Assembly: GCF_002113025.1 (NCBI RefSeq)
Contig: NZ_NEJH01000006.1
Coordinates: forward strand, 224,585 to 288,584
Length of the DNA stretch: 64,000 bases
Direction of reading: 5' to 3'
DNA from: Pseudomonas sp. B28(2017)
Lineage (GTDB): Bacteria; Pseudomonadota; Gammaproteobacteria; Pseudomonadales; Pseudomonadaceae
The notes beneath the pieces are model-generated. The model did no database searches, had not been told where the DNA came from, and saw nothing but the letters and a program-made list of their open reading frames with translations. Positions 25,542-33,603 of the stretch are shown piece by piece; position 1 is the first letter of the stretch; every line of letters begins with the position of its first letter. The translations under genes were made by a program, and so were the position numbers.

Positions 25542-26381
25542 TCATGTGTTCCATATTCGTGGTGGGACGGCTTCACGGCCGAGCAACACCGGACGCAACA
25601 AACGCCACAACTCAAGCAGCCATCCTCGCGCCAACAGCGCCTCGCTGGCCAGGCATCGAGCCACCAGCAACCCCGGCAATTGGGTCAAATCCCCGCGCAC
25701 GTCGTTGGCCAGCGAACGGCACTTCTCCAGCAGCTCGCTATCGATCTCACCCGTCACCAGCAACGTCGCGAACACCGGTTGCCCATCCAGCCCGATGGGC
25801 GAATCCATCAAACCGTCCGCCCCGACAATGCGCTGGCGTTCATGCCAGAGCAACTGGCCGTCGCGGCGGATATCCAGATGTGCCTGGAAGTGCCCGAGGT
25901 CGAAGCGCTCGCCACTGGCCGGGCGACCGAGGGCCACGACGTCCCAGTAAAACAGCCGCGCATTGCCTTGAAGGTCGATGGAGGTGCGGAGTTCAGCCTG
26001 GGCAGCGCTGAAAATGATCGTCTCCTGGGGCAGCCATTCCAGTGTCGCACCGGCTGCCACCTGCAACTTCAGCTGCTGATAAGCGGGACCGGCGGCGCGA
26101 TACCACTTGGCCGCGCCGGGGCTGGTGATTTGTGCCCAGGCATCACCCTCGACGCTGGCCGAGATGTCCAGCCGATCACCGCCAGCAATTCCGCCGGGGG
26201 GGTGGACGATGATGTGCTGGCAGACTTCCGGCCCTTCGGCATACAGGTGTTTTTGCACCCGCAACGGACCTTCGTGTCGGCGCCGGACCGGGCGAGTGGT
26301 GTTGTCGAACCGGGCGTAGCCCAGTTCCAGTTCGGCGTGCCAACTGGGGGTGAACAAGGCACCGGAAGCGGGAAGAGTCAT
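25542..26381 (-). CDS. ureD: Urease accessory protein UreD
   Basis: 279-residue scaffold protein of the UreDFG complex that docks on apo-urease during nickel insertion. Family landmarks are GALRVQK-like GPLRVQKHLYAEG, HPPGGIAGGDRLDI, TSPGAAKWYRA, LEWLPQETIIFSAA and FYWDVVALGRPASGE. It is the first gene of the ureDAB C operon; a sigma-54-type promoter is 33 bp upstream. Confidence 0.96.
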   Translation of the reverse strand: MTLPASGALFTPSWHAELELGYARFDNTTRPVRRRHEGPLRVQKHLYAEGPEVCQHIIVHPPGGIAGGDRLDISASVEGDAWAQITSPGAAKWYRAAGPAYQQLKLQVAAGATLEWLPQETIIFSAAQAELRTSIDLQGNARLFYWDVVALGRPASGERFDLGHFQAHLDIRRDGQLLWHERQRIVGADGLMDSPIGLDGQPVFATLLVTGEIDSELLEKCRSLANDVRGDLTQLPGLLVARCLASEALLARGWLLELWRLLRPVLLGREAVPPRIWNT

Positions 26382-26413
26382 GGTCAGTGCTTATCGTGAG
26401 GTCATCAGGATGT

Positions 26414-26429
26414 TGCAAAGGCTGTGCCG
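26414..26429 (-). promoter_or_regulatory. Candidate sigma-54 promoter of the ureD operon
   Basis: On the minus strand the site reads CGGCACAGCCTTTGCA, against TGGCAC-N5-TTGCW, with a single mismatch outside the invariant GG and GC. It lies 33 bp before the ureD ATG, a normal distance for the -12 element. Confidence 0.7.
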
Positions 26430-26461
26430 CAAGTTATTGCAGGCAGGAGGCGACTGTTGAA

Positions 26462-26517
26462 TGGTGCGATGCACCAATGGTGTGCGCGACCGGAGGTTTG
26501 GCGCGACAAATTGGTGC
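26462..26517. promoter_or_regulatory. Candidate NtrC binding cluster upstream of ureD
   Basis: TGGTGCGATGCACCA (26462-26476) is a perfect dyad of the half-site; overlapping it, GCAC-N7-GTGC (26471-26485) fits the NtrC operator geometry, and a further TTGGTGC is at 26511-26517. They are 33-88 bp upstream of the -24 element. Function is inferred from position and consensus. Confidence 0.55.
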
Positions 26518-26579
26518 CTTGCCTCCCGACGCGGTCCGCTTCGGAAGTTTCCGGTTCGGTGAGTGCGCAGCGTAACGGC

Positions 26580-27278
26580 TCAGATGGTGACGAGGCCGCG
26601 TACGCCTTCTGCTTCCATATCTTCTCCGCGCCCCTGTTGCACGATTTCGCCCCGGGACATCACCAGGTATTGATCGGCCAGTTCAGCGGCGAAATCGTAG
26701 AACTGCTCCACCAGCAAAATCGCCATGTCACCCCGGGCGGCGAGTTTTTTGATCACGGCACCGATCTCCTTGATCACCGACGGCTGGATGCCTTCGGTGG
26801 GCTCGTCGAGGATCAGCAGGCGGGGGCGGCTGGCCAGGGCACGGCCAATGGCCAGTTGCTGTTGCTGGCCACCGGACAGGTCGCCACCGCGCCGTTGCTT
26901 CATTTGCAGCAGCACCGGGAATAGCTCGTAGATAAACGCCGGGACTTCCCTGGCTTGGCTGCCGGGAAACCGTGACAGCCCCATCAGCAGGTTTTCTTCC
27001 ACGGTGAGGCGGCCGAAGATCTCCCGACCCTGCGGCACGTAGGCGATGCCGGCATGCACCCGCTGGTGCGGCTTGAACGTGGTGATTGGTCTGCCTTCCC
27101 AGTTCACTGCGCCTTCCCTGGCCGGCAGCAGGCCCATCAGGCATTTGAGCAGGGTGGTCTTGCCCACGCCGTTACGGCCAAGCAGACAGGTGACCTCGCC
27201 GATCTTCACGTCAAACGTCAGGCCGCGCAGGATGTGGCTCCCGCCGTAGTACTGGTGCAGTTTGTCGACTTGCAGCAT
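26580..27278 (-). CDS. urtE: Urea ABC transporter ATP-binding protein UrtE
   Basis: 232-residue LivF-type ATPase of the high-affinity urea importer. Opening MLQVDKLHQYYGGSHILRGL, Walker A GRNGVGKTT, signature LSGGQQQQLAIGRAL and Walker B LLILDEPTEGIQP are all present; the Q-rich signature and LDEPTEGIQPSVIKEI are typical of UrtE. The ATG at 27278 has GAGGAG 9 bp upstream; a TTG two codons earlier is too close to that site. It follows urtD after 129 bp holding a REP pair. Confidence 0.95.
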   Translation of the reverse strand: MLQVDKLHQYYGGSHILRGLTFDVKIGEVTCLLGRNGVGKTTLLKCLMGLLPAREGAVNWEGRPITTFKPHQRVHAGIAYVPQGREIFGRLTVEENLLMGLSRFPGSQAREVPAFIYELFPVLLQMKQRRGGDLSGGQQQQLAIGRALASRPRLLILDEPTEGIQPSVIKEIGAVIKKLAARGDMAILLVEQFYDFAAELADQYLVMSRGEIVQQGRGEDMEAEGVRGLVTI

Positions 27279-27299
27279 GTTCAAACTCTCCTCATTCCC

Positions 27300-27399
27300 T
27301 GTAGGAGCGAGCCTGCTCGCGAAGAGCCGGAGAATGACGCGTTCATTCAGTCAGCCCGCGTCATCGTCAACCTCCATCGCGAGCAAGCTCGCTCCTACA
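27300..27399. repeat. REP pair between urtD and urtE, GTAGGAGC subtype
   Basis: TGTAGGAGCGAGCCTGCTCG (27300-27323 region) and the inverted copy at 27375-27399. Here the usual GTGGGAGC is replaced by GTAGGAGC in both members. Confidence 0.85.
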
Positions 27400-27407
27400 A
27401 AGAGCAA

Positions 27408-28277
27408 TCAGCGTCCAAGATAGACCTCGATCACCCGCTCGTTGTCCTGTACCTGCTCCAGCGACCCTTCGGCCAGCACGCTGCCTTGGTGCAGGACAGT
27501 GACGTGGTCGGCGATCGAGCCGACGAAGCCCATGTCATGTTCCACCACCATCAGCGAGTGCTTGCCGGCCAGGCTTTTGAACAGCTCGGCGGTGAATTCG
27601 GTTTCGGCGTCGGTCATGCCCGCGACCGGTTCGTCGAGCAGCAGCAATTGCGGGTCCTGCATCAGCAGCATGCCGATCTCCAGAAACTGCTTCTGGCCGT
27701 GGGACAACAAGCCGGCCGGGCGATTGACCGAGCTGGTCAGGCGAATGGTCTCCAGCACGTCGGCGATGCGGTCTTTCTGCTCGCCGCTCAAATGCGCCCG
27801 CAGGCTGGCCCACACCGACTTGTCGGTGTTCTGCGCCAGTTCAAGGTTTTCAAACACGCTCAAGGCTTCGAACACCGTCGGCTTCTGGAACTTGCGGCCG
27901 ATACCGGCCTGGGCGATCTGCACTTCGCTCATCGAAGCAAGGTCCAGGGTTTCGCCGAACCAGGCCTTGCCGTGACTGGGGCGGGTCTTGCCGGTGATCA
28001 CGTCCATCAGCGTTGTCTTGCCTGCGCCGTTGGGACCAATGATGCAGCGCAGCTCACCAACGCCGATGTACAGATTCAGACTGTTCAACGCCTTGAAGCC
28101 ATCGAAGCTGACGCTGATGTCTTCCAGGGTCAGGAGGGTGCCGTGGCGCGTATTCAGGCCTTTGCCGGCGCGTTGGCCGAGACCGATCGTATCGCGGCTG
28201 GTGCCGGCGTCCTTGTTGGGCTCCACGGGGAAAAAGGCTGGCTCAAGCATGAATTCAGCCGTTGCAGTGACTCTCAT
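27408..28277 (-). CDS. urtD: Urea ABC transporter ATP-binding protein UrtD
   Basis: 289-residue LivG-type ATPase. After a roughly 45-residue N-terminal extension comes LLTLEDISVSFDGFKALNSLNLY, Walker A GPNGAGKTT, FQKPTVFEALSVFENLEL, signature LSHGQKQFLEIGMLL, Walker B LLLLDEPVAGMTD and the VVEHDMGFV H-loop. Its ATG overlaps the urtC stop by 4 bp. Confidence 0.95.
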   Translation of the reverse strand: MRVTATAEFMLEPAFFPVEPNKDAGTSRDTIGLGQRAGKGLNTRHGTLLTLEDISVSFDGFKALNSLNLYIGVGELRCIIGPNGAGKTTLMDVITGKTRPSHGKAWFGETLDLASMSEVQIAQAGIGRKFQKPTVFEALSVFENLELAQNTDKSVWASLRAHLSGEQKDRIADVLETIRLTSSVNRPAGLLSHGQKQFLEIGMLLMQDPQLLLLDEPVAGMTDAETEFTAELFKSLAGKHSLMVVEHDMGFVGSIADHVTVLHQGSVLAEGSLEQVQDNERVIEVYLGR

Positions 28278-29353
28278 GATTCACCTCTTTTTTTCACCAG
28301 ACCGATCACACCCTTGGGCAGGTACAGGGTCACGACGATGAACAGTGCGCCAAGAAAGAACAGCCAGTACTCGGGGAATGCCACGGTGAACCAGCTCTTC
28401 ATGCCGTTGACCACACCGGCGCCGAGCAACGGACCGATCAACGTGCCGCGCCCGCCCAGAGCCACCCACACCGCGGCTTCGATGGAGTTGGTCGGCGACA
28501 TTTCACTCGGGTTGATGATCCCCACTTGCGGCACGTACAGTGCCCCGGCCAGGCCACACAACACTGCGCTCAACACCCAGACGAACAACTTGAATCCGCG
28601 CGGATCATAGCCACAGAACATCAGGCGGTTCTCCGCATCGCGCAGCGCGGTCAGCACCCGGCCGAACTTGCTCTGTGCCAGGCGCCAGCCGATGTACAGG
28701 CTCGCCACCAGCAACAGCACCGTGGCGAAAAACAGCACCGCGCGGGTGCCCGGTTCGGTGATGCCGAAACCAAGAATCGTACGGAAGTTGGTGAAGCCGT
28801 TGTTGCCGCCAAAACCGGTTTCATTGCGGAAGAACAACAACATGCCGGCGAAGGTCAGGGCCTGGGTCATGATCGAGAAGTAAACGCCCTTGATCCGCGA
28901 ACGGAAGGCGAAGAAACCGAACACCAACGCCAGCAACCCCGGTGCCAGCACCACCAGGCACAAGGTCCAGAGGAAACTGCTGGTGCCGGCCCAGAACCAC
29001 GGCATTTCGGTCCACGACAGGAACGTCATGAACGCCGGCAAACCATCGCCCGAGGCCTGGCGCATCAGGTACATGCCCATGGCATAGCCGCCGAGGGCGA
29101 AGAACAGGCCGTGACCGAGGGACAACAGGCCGGCGTAACCCCACACCAGATCGAGTGCCAGTGCGACGATGGCGTAGCAAAGAATCTTGCCCACCAGTGT
29201 CAGCGTGTAAGCGGAAACGTGCAGCGTGTTGTCCGGCGATAACAGCGACAGCAGCGGTAACGCCAGCAGCAGAACGAGGATCACCGCGCCGACGGCAATC
29301 GTGATTTTCGGGCCGGCCTTTTGTGTGGCCTTGAGCATCAGGGGCTGGTTCAT
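28274..29353 (-). CDS. urtC: Urea ABC transporter permease UrtC
   Basis: 359-residue LivM-type permease with about nine to ten membrane helices. Landmarks include CYAIVALALDLVWGYAGLLSLGHGLFFALGGYAMGMYLM and FFRNETGFGGNNGFTNF, which are typical of UrtC. Starts at MNQPLMLKATQKAG (29353), where its ATG overlaps the urtB TGA by 1 bp; a longer open frame upstream lies inside urtB and is not used. Confidence 0.95.
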   Translation of the reverse strand: MNQPLMLKATQKAGPKITIAVGAVILVLLLALPLLSLLSPDNTLHVSAYTLTLVGKILCYAIVALALDLVWGYAGLLSLGHGLFFALGGYAMGMYLMRQASGDGLPAFMTFLSWTEMPWFWAGTSSFLWTLCLVVLAPGLLALVFGFFAFRSRIKGVYFSIMTQALTFAGMLLFFRNETGFGGNNGFTNFRTILGFGITEPGTRAVLFFATVLLLVASLYIGWRLAQSKFGRVLTALRDAENRLMFCGYDPRGFKLFVWVLSAVLCGLAGALYVPQVGIINPSEMSPTNSIEAAVWVALGGRGTLIGPLLGAGVVNGMKSWFTVAFPEYWLFFLGALFIVVTLYLPKGVIGLVKKRGES

Positions 29354-30855
29354 CAGTCGATCACCCGTCCTTTGAGTGCGAAGAGGCCTTGCGGACGTTT
29401 CTGGATGAACAGAATGATCAGCGCGAGGATGAGGATCTTGCCGAGCACGGCACCGATCTGCGGTTCGAGAATCTTGTTGGCTACCCCCAAGCCGAAGGCG
29501 GCCAGCACGCTGCCGGCCAACTGGCCGACACCGCCGAGCACCACCACCAGGAACGAGTCGATGATGTAGCTCTGGCCGAGGTCCGGGCCGACGTTGCCGA
29601 TCTGGCTCAGGGCTACGCCGCCGAGGCCGGCGATACCCGAGCCGAGGCCGAAGGCGAGCATGTCCACGCGCCCGGTGGGCACGCCACAACAGGCGGCCAT
29701 GTTGCGGTTCTGGGTAACGGCGCGCACGTTGAGACCCAGGCGTGTCTTGTTCAATAGCAGCCATGTGAGCACCACCACGGACAGCGCAAAGACAATGATG
29801 ACGATGCGGTTGTACGGCAGCACGAGATTGGGCAGCACCTGAATCCCGCCCGACAGCCACGCGGGGTTGGCGACTTCGACGTTCTGTGCCCCGAACACCA
29901 GGCGCACCAGCTGGATCAGCATGAGGCTGATGCCCCAGGTGGCGAGCAGGGTTTCCAGTGGACGGCCATAGAGGTGGCGAATCACCGTGCGCTCCAGCGC
30001 CATGCCGATGGCCGCGGTGACGACAAACGCCACGGGCAGCGCGATCAGCGGATAGAACTCGATGGCCTGCGGGGCTAAGCGCTGGAACATCAGTTGCACC
30101 ACGTAGGTTGAGTAGGCGCCGAGCATCAGCATCTCGCCGTGGGCCATGTTGATCACGCCGAGCAGGCCGAAGGTGATCGCCAGACCGAGGGCGGCGAGCA
30201 GCAATATCGAGCCCAGCGACATACCGCTGAATGCCTGGCCGAGCATCTCGCCGACCAGCAGTTTGCGTTTGACCTGGGCGAGGCTGGTCTCGGCGGCGGT
30301 GCGCACGTTGGCGTCAGTCTCGACGCCGGGATCGAGCAGGCCTTCGAGGCGGGTGCGGGCCAATGGATCACCGGTTTCGCCGAGCAGACGCACGGCGGCG
30401 AGGCGCACGGCCGGATCGGCGTCGACCAGTTGCAGATTGGCCAGGGCCAGGCTGAGGGCGGCGTGAACGCTCTCGTCCTTCTCGCCCGTCAGTTGCCGGT
30501 CGAGGAATGCAAGTTGCGCGGGTTTGGCGCTTTTCTGCAATTGCTGCGCGGCGGCCAGACGGATTCTGACATCGGCGGCGAGCAATTGGTGGCTGGCCAG
30601 GGCGGTGTCGATCAGACCCCGCAGGCGGTTATTCAGGCGCAGGGTTTTCGGCTGCCCGTCGACGGTCAACTCGCCTTGTTGCAGGGCGTTGATCAACTCG
30701 ATACGGGCCGGATCAGGCTGCGCAGCCCAGGTTTCCAGCAGCCTGGCTTGCTGCACGGGATTGGCGGCGACGAAGTCTTCGGCATCGCCAGCGTGAGTGG
30801 CCATCGGCAGTAAAAATGCGATGGCCAAGATGAGACGATAAAGGGCGGTGGGCAT
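29353..30855 (-). CDS. urtB: Urea ABC transporter permease UrtB
   Basis: 500 residues. A signal-like segment (MPTALYRLILAIAFLLPMATHA) and a periplasmic helical, HEAT-like domain of about 180 residues (repeated LADVRIRLAAAQQL, DPAVRLAAVRLLGETGDPLAR, TDANVRTAAETSL) precede the LivH-type permease domain (ILLLAALGLAITFGLLGVINMAHGEMLMLGAYSTYV). This extended N terminus is a known feature of proteobacterial UrtB. The ATG at 30855 has AAGG upstream; the earlier start at 30879 falls at the edge of a REP element and is less likely. Confidence 0.93.
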   Translation of the reverse strand: MPTALYRLILAIAFLLPMATHAGDAEDFVAANPVQQARLLETWAAQPDPARIELINALQQGELTVDGQPKTLRLNNRLRGLIDTALASHQLLAADVRIRLAAAQQLQKSAKPAQLAFLDRQLTGEKDESVHAALSLALANLQLVDADPAVRLAAVRLLGETGDPLARTRLEGLLDPGVETDANVRTAAETSLAQVKRKLLVGEMLGQAFSGMSLGSILLLAALGLAITFGLLGVINMAHGEMLMLGAYSTYVVQLMFQRLAPQAIEFYPLIALPVAFVVTAAIGMALERTVIRHLYGRPLETLLATWGISLMLIQLVRLVFGAQNVEVANPAWLSGGIQVLPNLVLPYNRIVIIVFALSVVVLTWLLLNKTRLGLNVRAVTQNRNMAACCGVPTGRVDMLAFGLGSGIAGLGGVALSQIGNVGPDLGQSYIIDSFLVVVLGGVGQLAGSVLAAFGLGVANKILEPQIGAVLGKILILALIILFIQKRPQGLFALKGRVID

Positions 30856-30879
30856 AGATAGTCGCCTTGACGCGGACAT

Positions 30880-30968
30880 TGTAGGAGCGAGCCTGCTCGC
30901 GATAGCGGTTGTTCAGTCACAGAAGTGTTGAATGTGCCGCCGTCATCGCGAGCAGGCTCGCTCCTACA
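30880..30968. repeat. REP pair between urtA and urtB, GTAGGAGC subtype
   Basis: Inverted REPs at 30880-30902 and 30944-30968, both with GTAGGAGC instead of GTGGGAGC. In the urtA-urtB gap they could attenuate readthrough, raising the binding-protein to permease ratio. Confidence 0.85.
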
Positions 30969-31013
30969 GGGATTTGTGTCGGGCCCGAATGCCTTGGCCC
31001 GACATCCAATGGC

Positions 31014-32279
31014 TCAGTTGCTCTTCACCGCATACTCCGGCTTCTTGTCGTTACCCGGGATGAACGGGCTCCACGGCTGGGCGCGGATTGGCCCTTCGGT
31101 CTGCCACACCACGTTGAACTGACCATCAGACTGGATCTCGCCAATCATCACCGGCTTGTGCAGGTGGTGATTGGTCTTGTCCATGGTCAGGGTGTACCCG
31201 GACGGCGCGGCAAAGGTCTGGCCGGCCAGGGCTTCACGGACTTTGTCGACGTCGGTGGACTTGGCTTTTTCCGCCGCTTGCGCCCACATGTGGATGCCGA
31301 CGTAAGTGGCTTCCATCGGGTCGTTGGTCACGGCCTTGTCGGCGCCCGGCAGGTTGTGTTTCTTCGCGTAGGCCTTCCAGTCATCGACGAACTTCTTGTT
31401 CACCGGGTTCTCCACCGATTCGAAGTAGTTCCACGCCGCGAGGTTGCCCACCAGTGGCTTGGTGTCGATGCCGCGCAGTTCTTCTTCGCCGACCGAGAAC
31501 GCCACGACCGGAACGTCGGTGGCTTTCAGGCCCTGGTTCGCCAGTTCTTTGTAGAACGGCACGTTGGAGTCGCCGTTGACGGTGGAGATAACGGCCGTCT
31601 TGCCGCCCGCCGAGAACTTTTTGATGTTGGCGACGATGGTCTGGTAGTCGCTGTGACCGAACGGGGTGTAGACCTCTTCGATGTCCTTGTCGGCCACGCC
31701 TTTGGCGTGCAGGAACGAACGCAGGATCTTGTTGGTGGTGCGCGGGTAGACGTAGTCGGTGCCGAGCAGGAAATAGCGCTTGGCGCTGCCACCTTCTTCG
31801 CTCATCAGGTATTCAACGGCGGGGATCGCTTGCTGGTTCGGCGCGGCGCCGGTGTAAAAGACATTCGGCGACATCTCTTCGCCTTCGTATTGCACCGGGT
31901 AGAACAACAGGCCGTTGAGTTCTTCGAACACCGGCAATACCGATTTGCGTGACACCGAGGTCCAGCAGCCAAACACCACGGCAACCTTGTCCTGGGTCAG
32001 CAACTGACGCCCCTTCTCGGCGAACAGTGGCCAGTTCGACGCCGGGTCGACCACTACAGGCTCGAGCATCTTGCCGTTCACGCCGCCCTTGGCATTGATC
32101 TCGTCGATGGTCATCAACGCCATGTCTTTCAACGACGTTTCGGAAATCGCCATGGTCCCGGACAACGAATGCAGAATACCGACCTTGATGGTCTCGGCGG
32201 CCTGGACAGTCCAGGTCATGCCCATTGCGGCAATGGATGCCGAGAGTGTGAAAGCCTTGATCAAACTGCGACGCTTCAT
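31014..32279 (-). CDS. urtA: Urea ABC transporter substrate-binding protein UrtA
   Basis: 421-residue periplasmic binding protein. A signal sequence with a twin-arginine-like start (MKRRSLIKAF, cleavage after VQA) is followed by ETIKVGILHSLSGTMAISE, NPSKTVELVDP-type VVDPASNWPLFAEKGRQLL, FGCWTSVSRKSVLPVFEELNGLLFYPVQYEGEE and PNQQAIPAVEYL, all characteristic of UrtA/FmdD-type urea or amide receptors. First gene of urtABCDE, with a sigma-54-like promoter 64 bp upstream. Confidence 0.95.
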   Translation of the reverse strand: MKRRSLIKAFTLSASIAAMGMTWTVQAAETIKVGILHSLSGTMAISETSLKDMALMTIDEINAKGGVNGKMLEPVVVDPASNWPLFAEKGRQLLTQDKVAVVFGCWTSVSRKSVLPVFEELNGLLFYPVQYEGEEMSPNVFYTGAAPNQQAIPAVEYLMSEEGGSAKRYFLLGTDYVYPRTTNKILRSFLHAKGVADKDIEEVYTPFGHSDYQTIVANIKKFSAGGKTAVISTVNGDSNVPFYKELANQGLKATDVPVVAFSVGEEELRGIDTKPLVGNLAAWNYFESVENPVNKKFVDDWKAYAKKHNLPGADKAVTNDPMEATYVGIHMWAQAAEKAKSTDVDKVREALAGQTFAAPSGYTLTMDKTNHHLHKPVMIGEIQSDGQFNVVWQTEGPIRAQPWSPFIPGNDKKPEYAVKSN

Positions 32280-32342
32280 TGTGCGATCTCCATGAACATT
32301 GAGTTTTTATGGTTGGCAGATGCGGACGACTGAAGGGTCTTT

Positions 32343-32358
32343 AGCAAGGGCTGTGCCC
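32343..32358 (-). promoter_or_regulatory. Candidate sigma-54 promoter of urtABCDE
   Basis: Minus-strand sequence GGGCACAGCCCTTGCT, one mismatch to TGGCAC-N5-TTGCW, 64 bp before the urtA ATG. Further upstream, half-sites GCACCA (32412-32417), TGGTGC (32440-32445) and GGTGC (32451-32455) resemble NtrC half-operators, though no perfect GCAC-N7-GTGC dyad is seen. The 313-bp gap 32280-32592 also contains a REP pair and no gene. Confidence 0.65.
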
Positions 32359-32484
32359 GGTTTTGAAAAGGCGGGGAATGTCGATTTAGAGCGGTTGCGT
32401 GGCTCTTCAACGCACCATGAAAGGACAATGTCAGTGGTCTGGTGCGCTGAGGTGCGTCACATTGGGGCGAGTAATAGTGATCAC

Positions 32485-32574
32485 CTGTGGGAGCGAGCCG
32501 GCTCGCGAAGAATGCGTGTCAGCCGCCATCCATGTCGTCCGACAGACCATCTTCGCAAGCAGGCTCGCTCCCAC
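32485..32574. repeat. REP pair (REPIN) between urtA promoter and ABC permease
   Basis: TGTGGGAGCGAGCCGGCTCG at 32485-32508 and inverted CTTCGCAAGCAGGCTCGCTC at 32550-32574. Confidence 0.8.
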
Positions 32575-32592
32575 CGTTTTGATTTGTATGAA

Positions 32593-33603
32593 TCAGCGAC
32601 GGCGCATCAGGCCGACGAAGAACAGGCCGCCGATGGCTGCGGTGGCGACGCCGATGGGCAAGTCTTCAGGCGCGATCATCGTTCGGGCGGCGACATCGAC
32701 CCAGACCAGGAATACGCTGCCGAGCAATACGCACACCGGCAGCAATCGCCGGTGTTCGGCCCCGACCAGACGGCGTGCAATGTGCGGCACCATCAGCCCG
32801 ACAAACCCGATGGAGCCGCTGATCGACACCAGCACTCCGGTCATCAGCGAAGCGATCACGAATACGCGCAGGCGCACCGCACGGGCATTCAGGCCCAGGG
32901 TGACGGCGGTCTGTTCACCGGCCATCAATGCGTTCAGCTGTCGTGCCATGCCAAGCAACAGAACCAGGCCGAGCAACACACTCAGTGCCGGCACCGCGAG
33001 CAGCTCCCAGCGCGCCAGGCCGAGCCCGCCGAGCATCCAGAACATCACGGCGGAACTGGCGCGATGGTCGCCCATGAACAGCAGCAGATTGGCGATCGCC
33101 ATCATCACGAACGAGACCGCCACGCCGCACAGCAGCAACCGGTCACTGTCCAGGCGACCGTGGCGGCTGGCGATCATCAGCACCACCAGCATGCTCAGCA
33201 ACGCACCGATGAACGCGGCAATCGGCAACGTCAGCAGGCCGACGATTTCGCCGACATGCAACACCACAATCACCGCACCGAGGGTGGCGCCGGAGGTGAC
33301 GCCGAGCAGGTGCGGATCCGCCAACGGGTTGCGTGTCACCGCTTGCAGCACCGCGCCGATCAGTGCCAGCCCGGCGCCCACCAGCGCGCCGAGCAACATG
33401 CGCGGCACGCGGATCAGCCAGACGATGTGTTCCTGGCCGGCGCTCCAGTCCTGCACGCCGATGCCGAACAGTTTGTGCAACAGGATCCGCCAGACCACGT
33501 CCACCGGGACCCGGGCCGGGCCGAAGCCCAGCGACACCACGCACGACACCAGCAGCACGGCGCCCAGGGCGATCAGCAGCAGCGTAAAACGACGATTGAT
33601 CAT
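32593..33603 (-). CDS. FecCD/BtuC-family ABC transporter permease
   Basis: 336-residue inner-membrane permease, about ten helices. Landmarks of the iron-siderophore/cobalamin permease family are LIRVPRMLLGALVGAGLALIGAVLQAVTRNPLADPHLLGVTSGA, GSIGFVGLMVPHIARRLVGAEHRRLLP, and LPIGVATAAIGGLFFVGLM. Its ATG overlaps the stop codon of the binding protein by 4 bp. In P. aeruginosa the corresponding trio (PA2912-2914) lies beside the cobalamin genes, which suggests corrinoid, cobalt-chelate or other metal-chelate uptake; the cargo is not established. Confidence 0.9.
   Translation of the reverse strand: MINRRFTLLLIALGAVLLVSCVVSLGFGPARVPVDVVWRILLHKLFGIGVQDWSAGQEHIVWLIRVPRMLLGALVGAGLALIGAVLQAVTRNPLADPHLLGVTSGATLGAVIVVLHVGEIVGLLTLPIAAFIGALLSMLVVLMIASRHGRLDSDRLLLCGVAVSFVMMAIANLLLFMGDHRASSAVMFWMLGGLGLARWELLAVPALSVLLGLVLLLGMARQLNALMAGEQTAVTLGLNARAVRLRVFVIASLMTGVLVSISGSIGFVGLMVPHIARRLVGAEHRRLLPVCVLLGSVFLVWVDVAARTMIAPEDLPIGVATAAIGGLFFVGLMRRR

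Noticed and set aside
24067..25950. 627-codon open frame antisense to the GNAT/ureA/ureD genes
   Set aside because: Spans several well-identified genes on the other strand; no motifs of its own.
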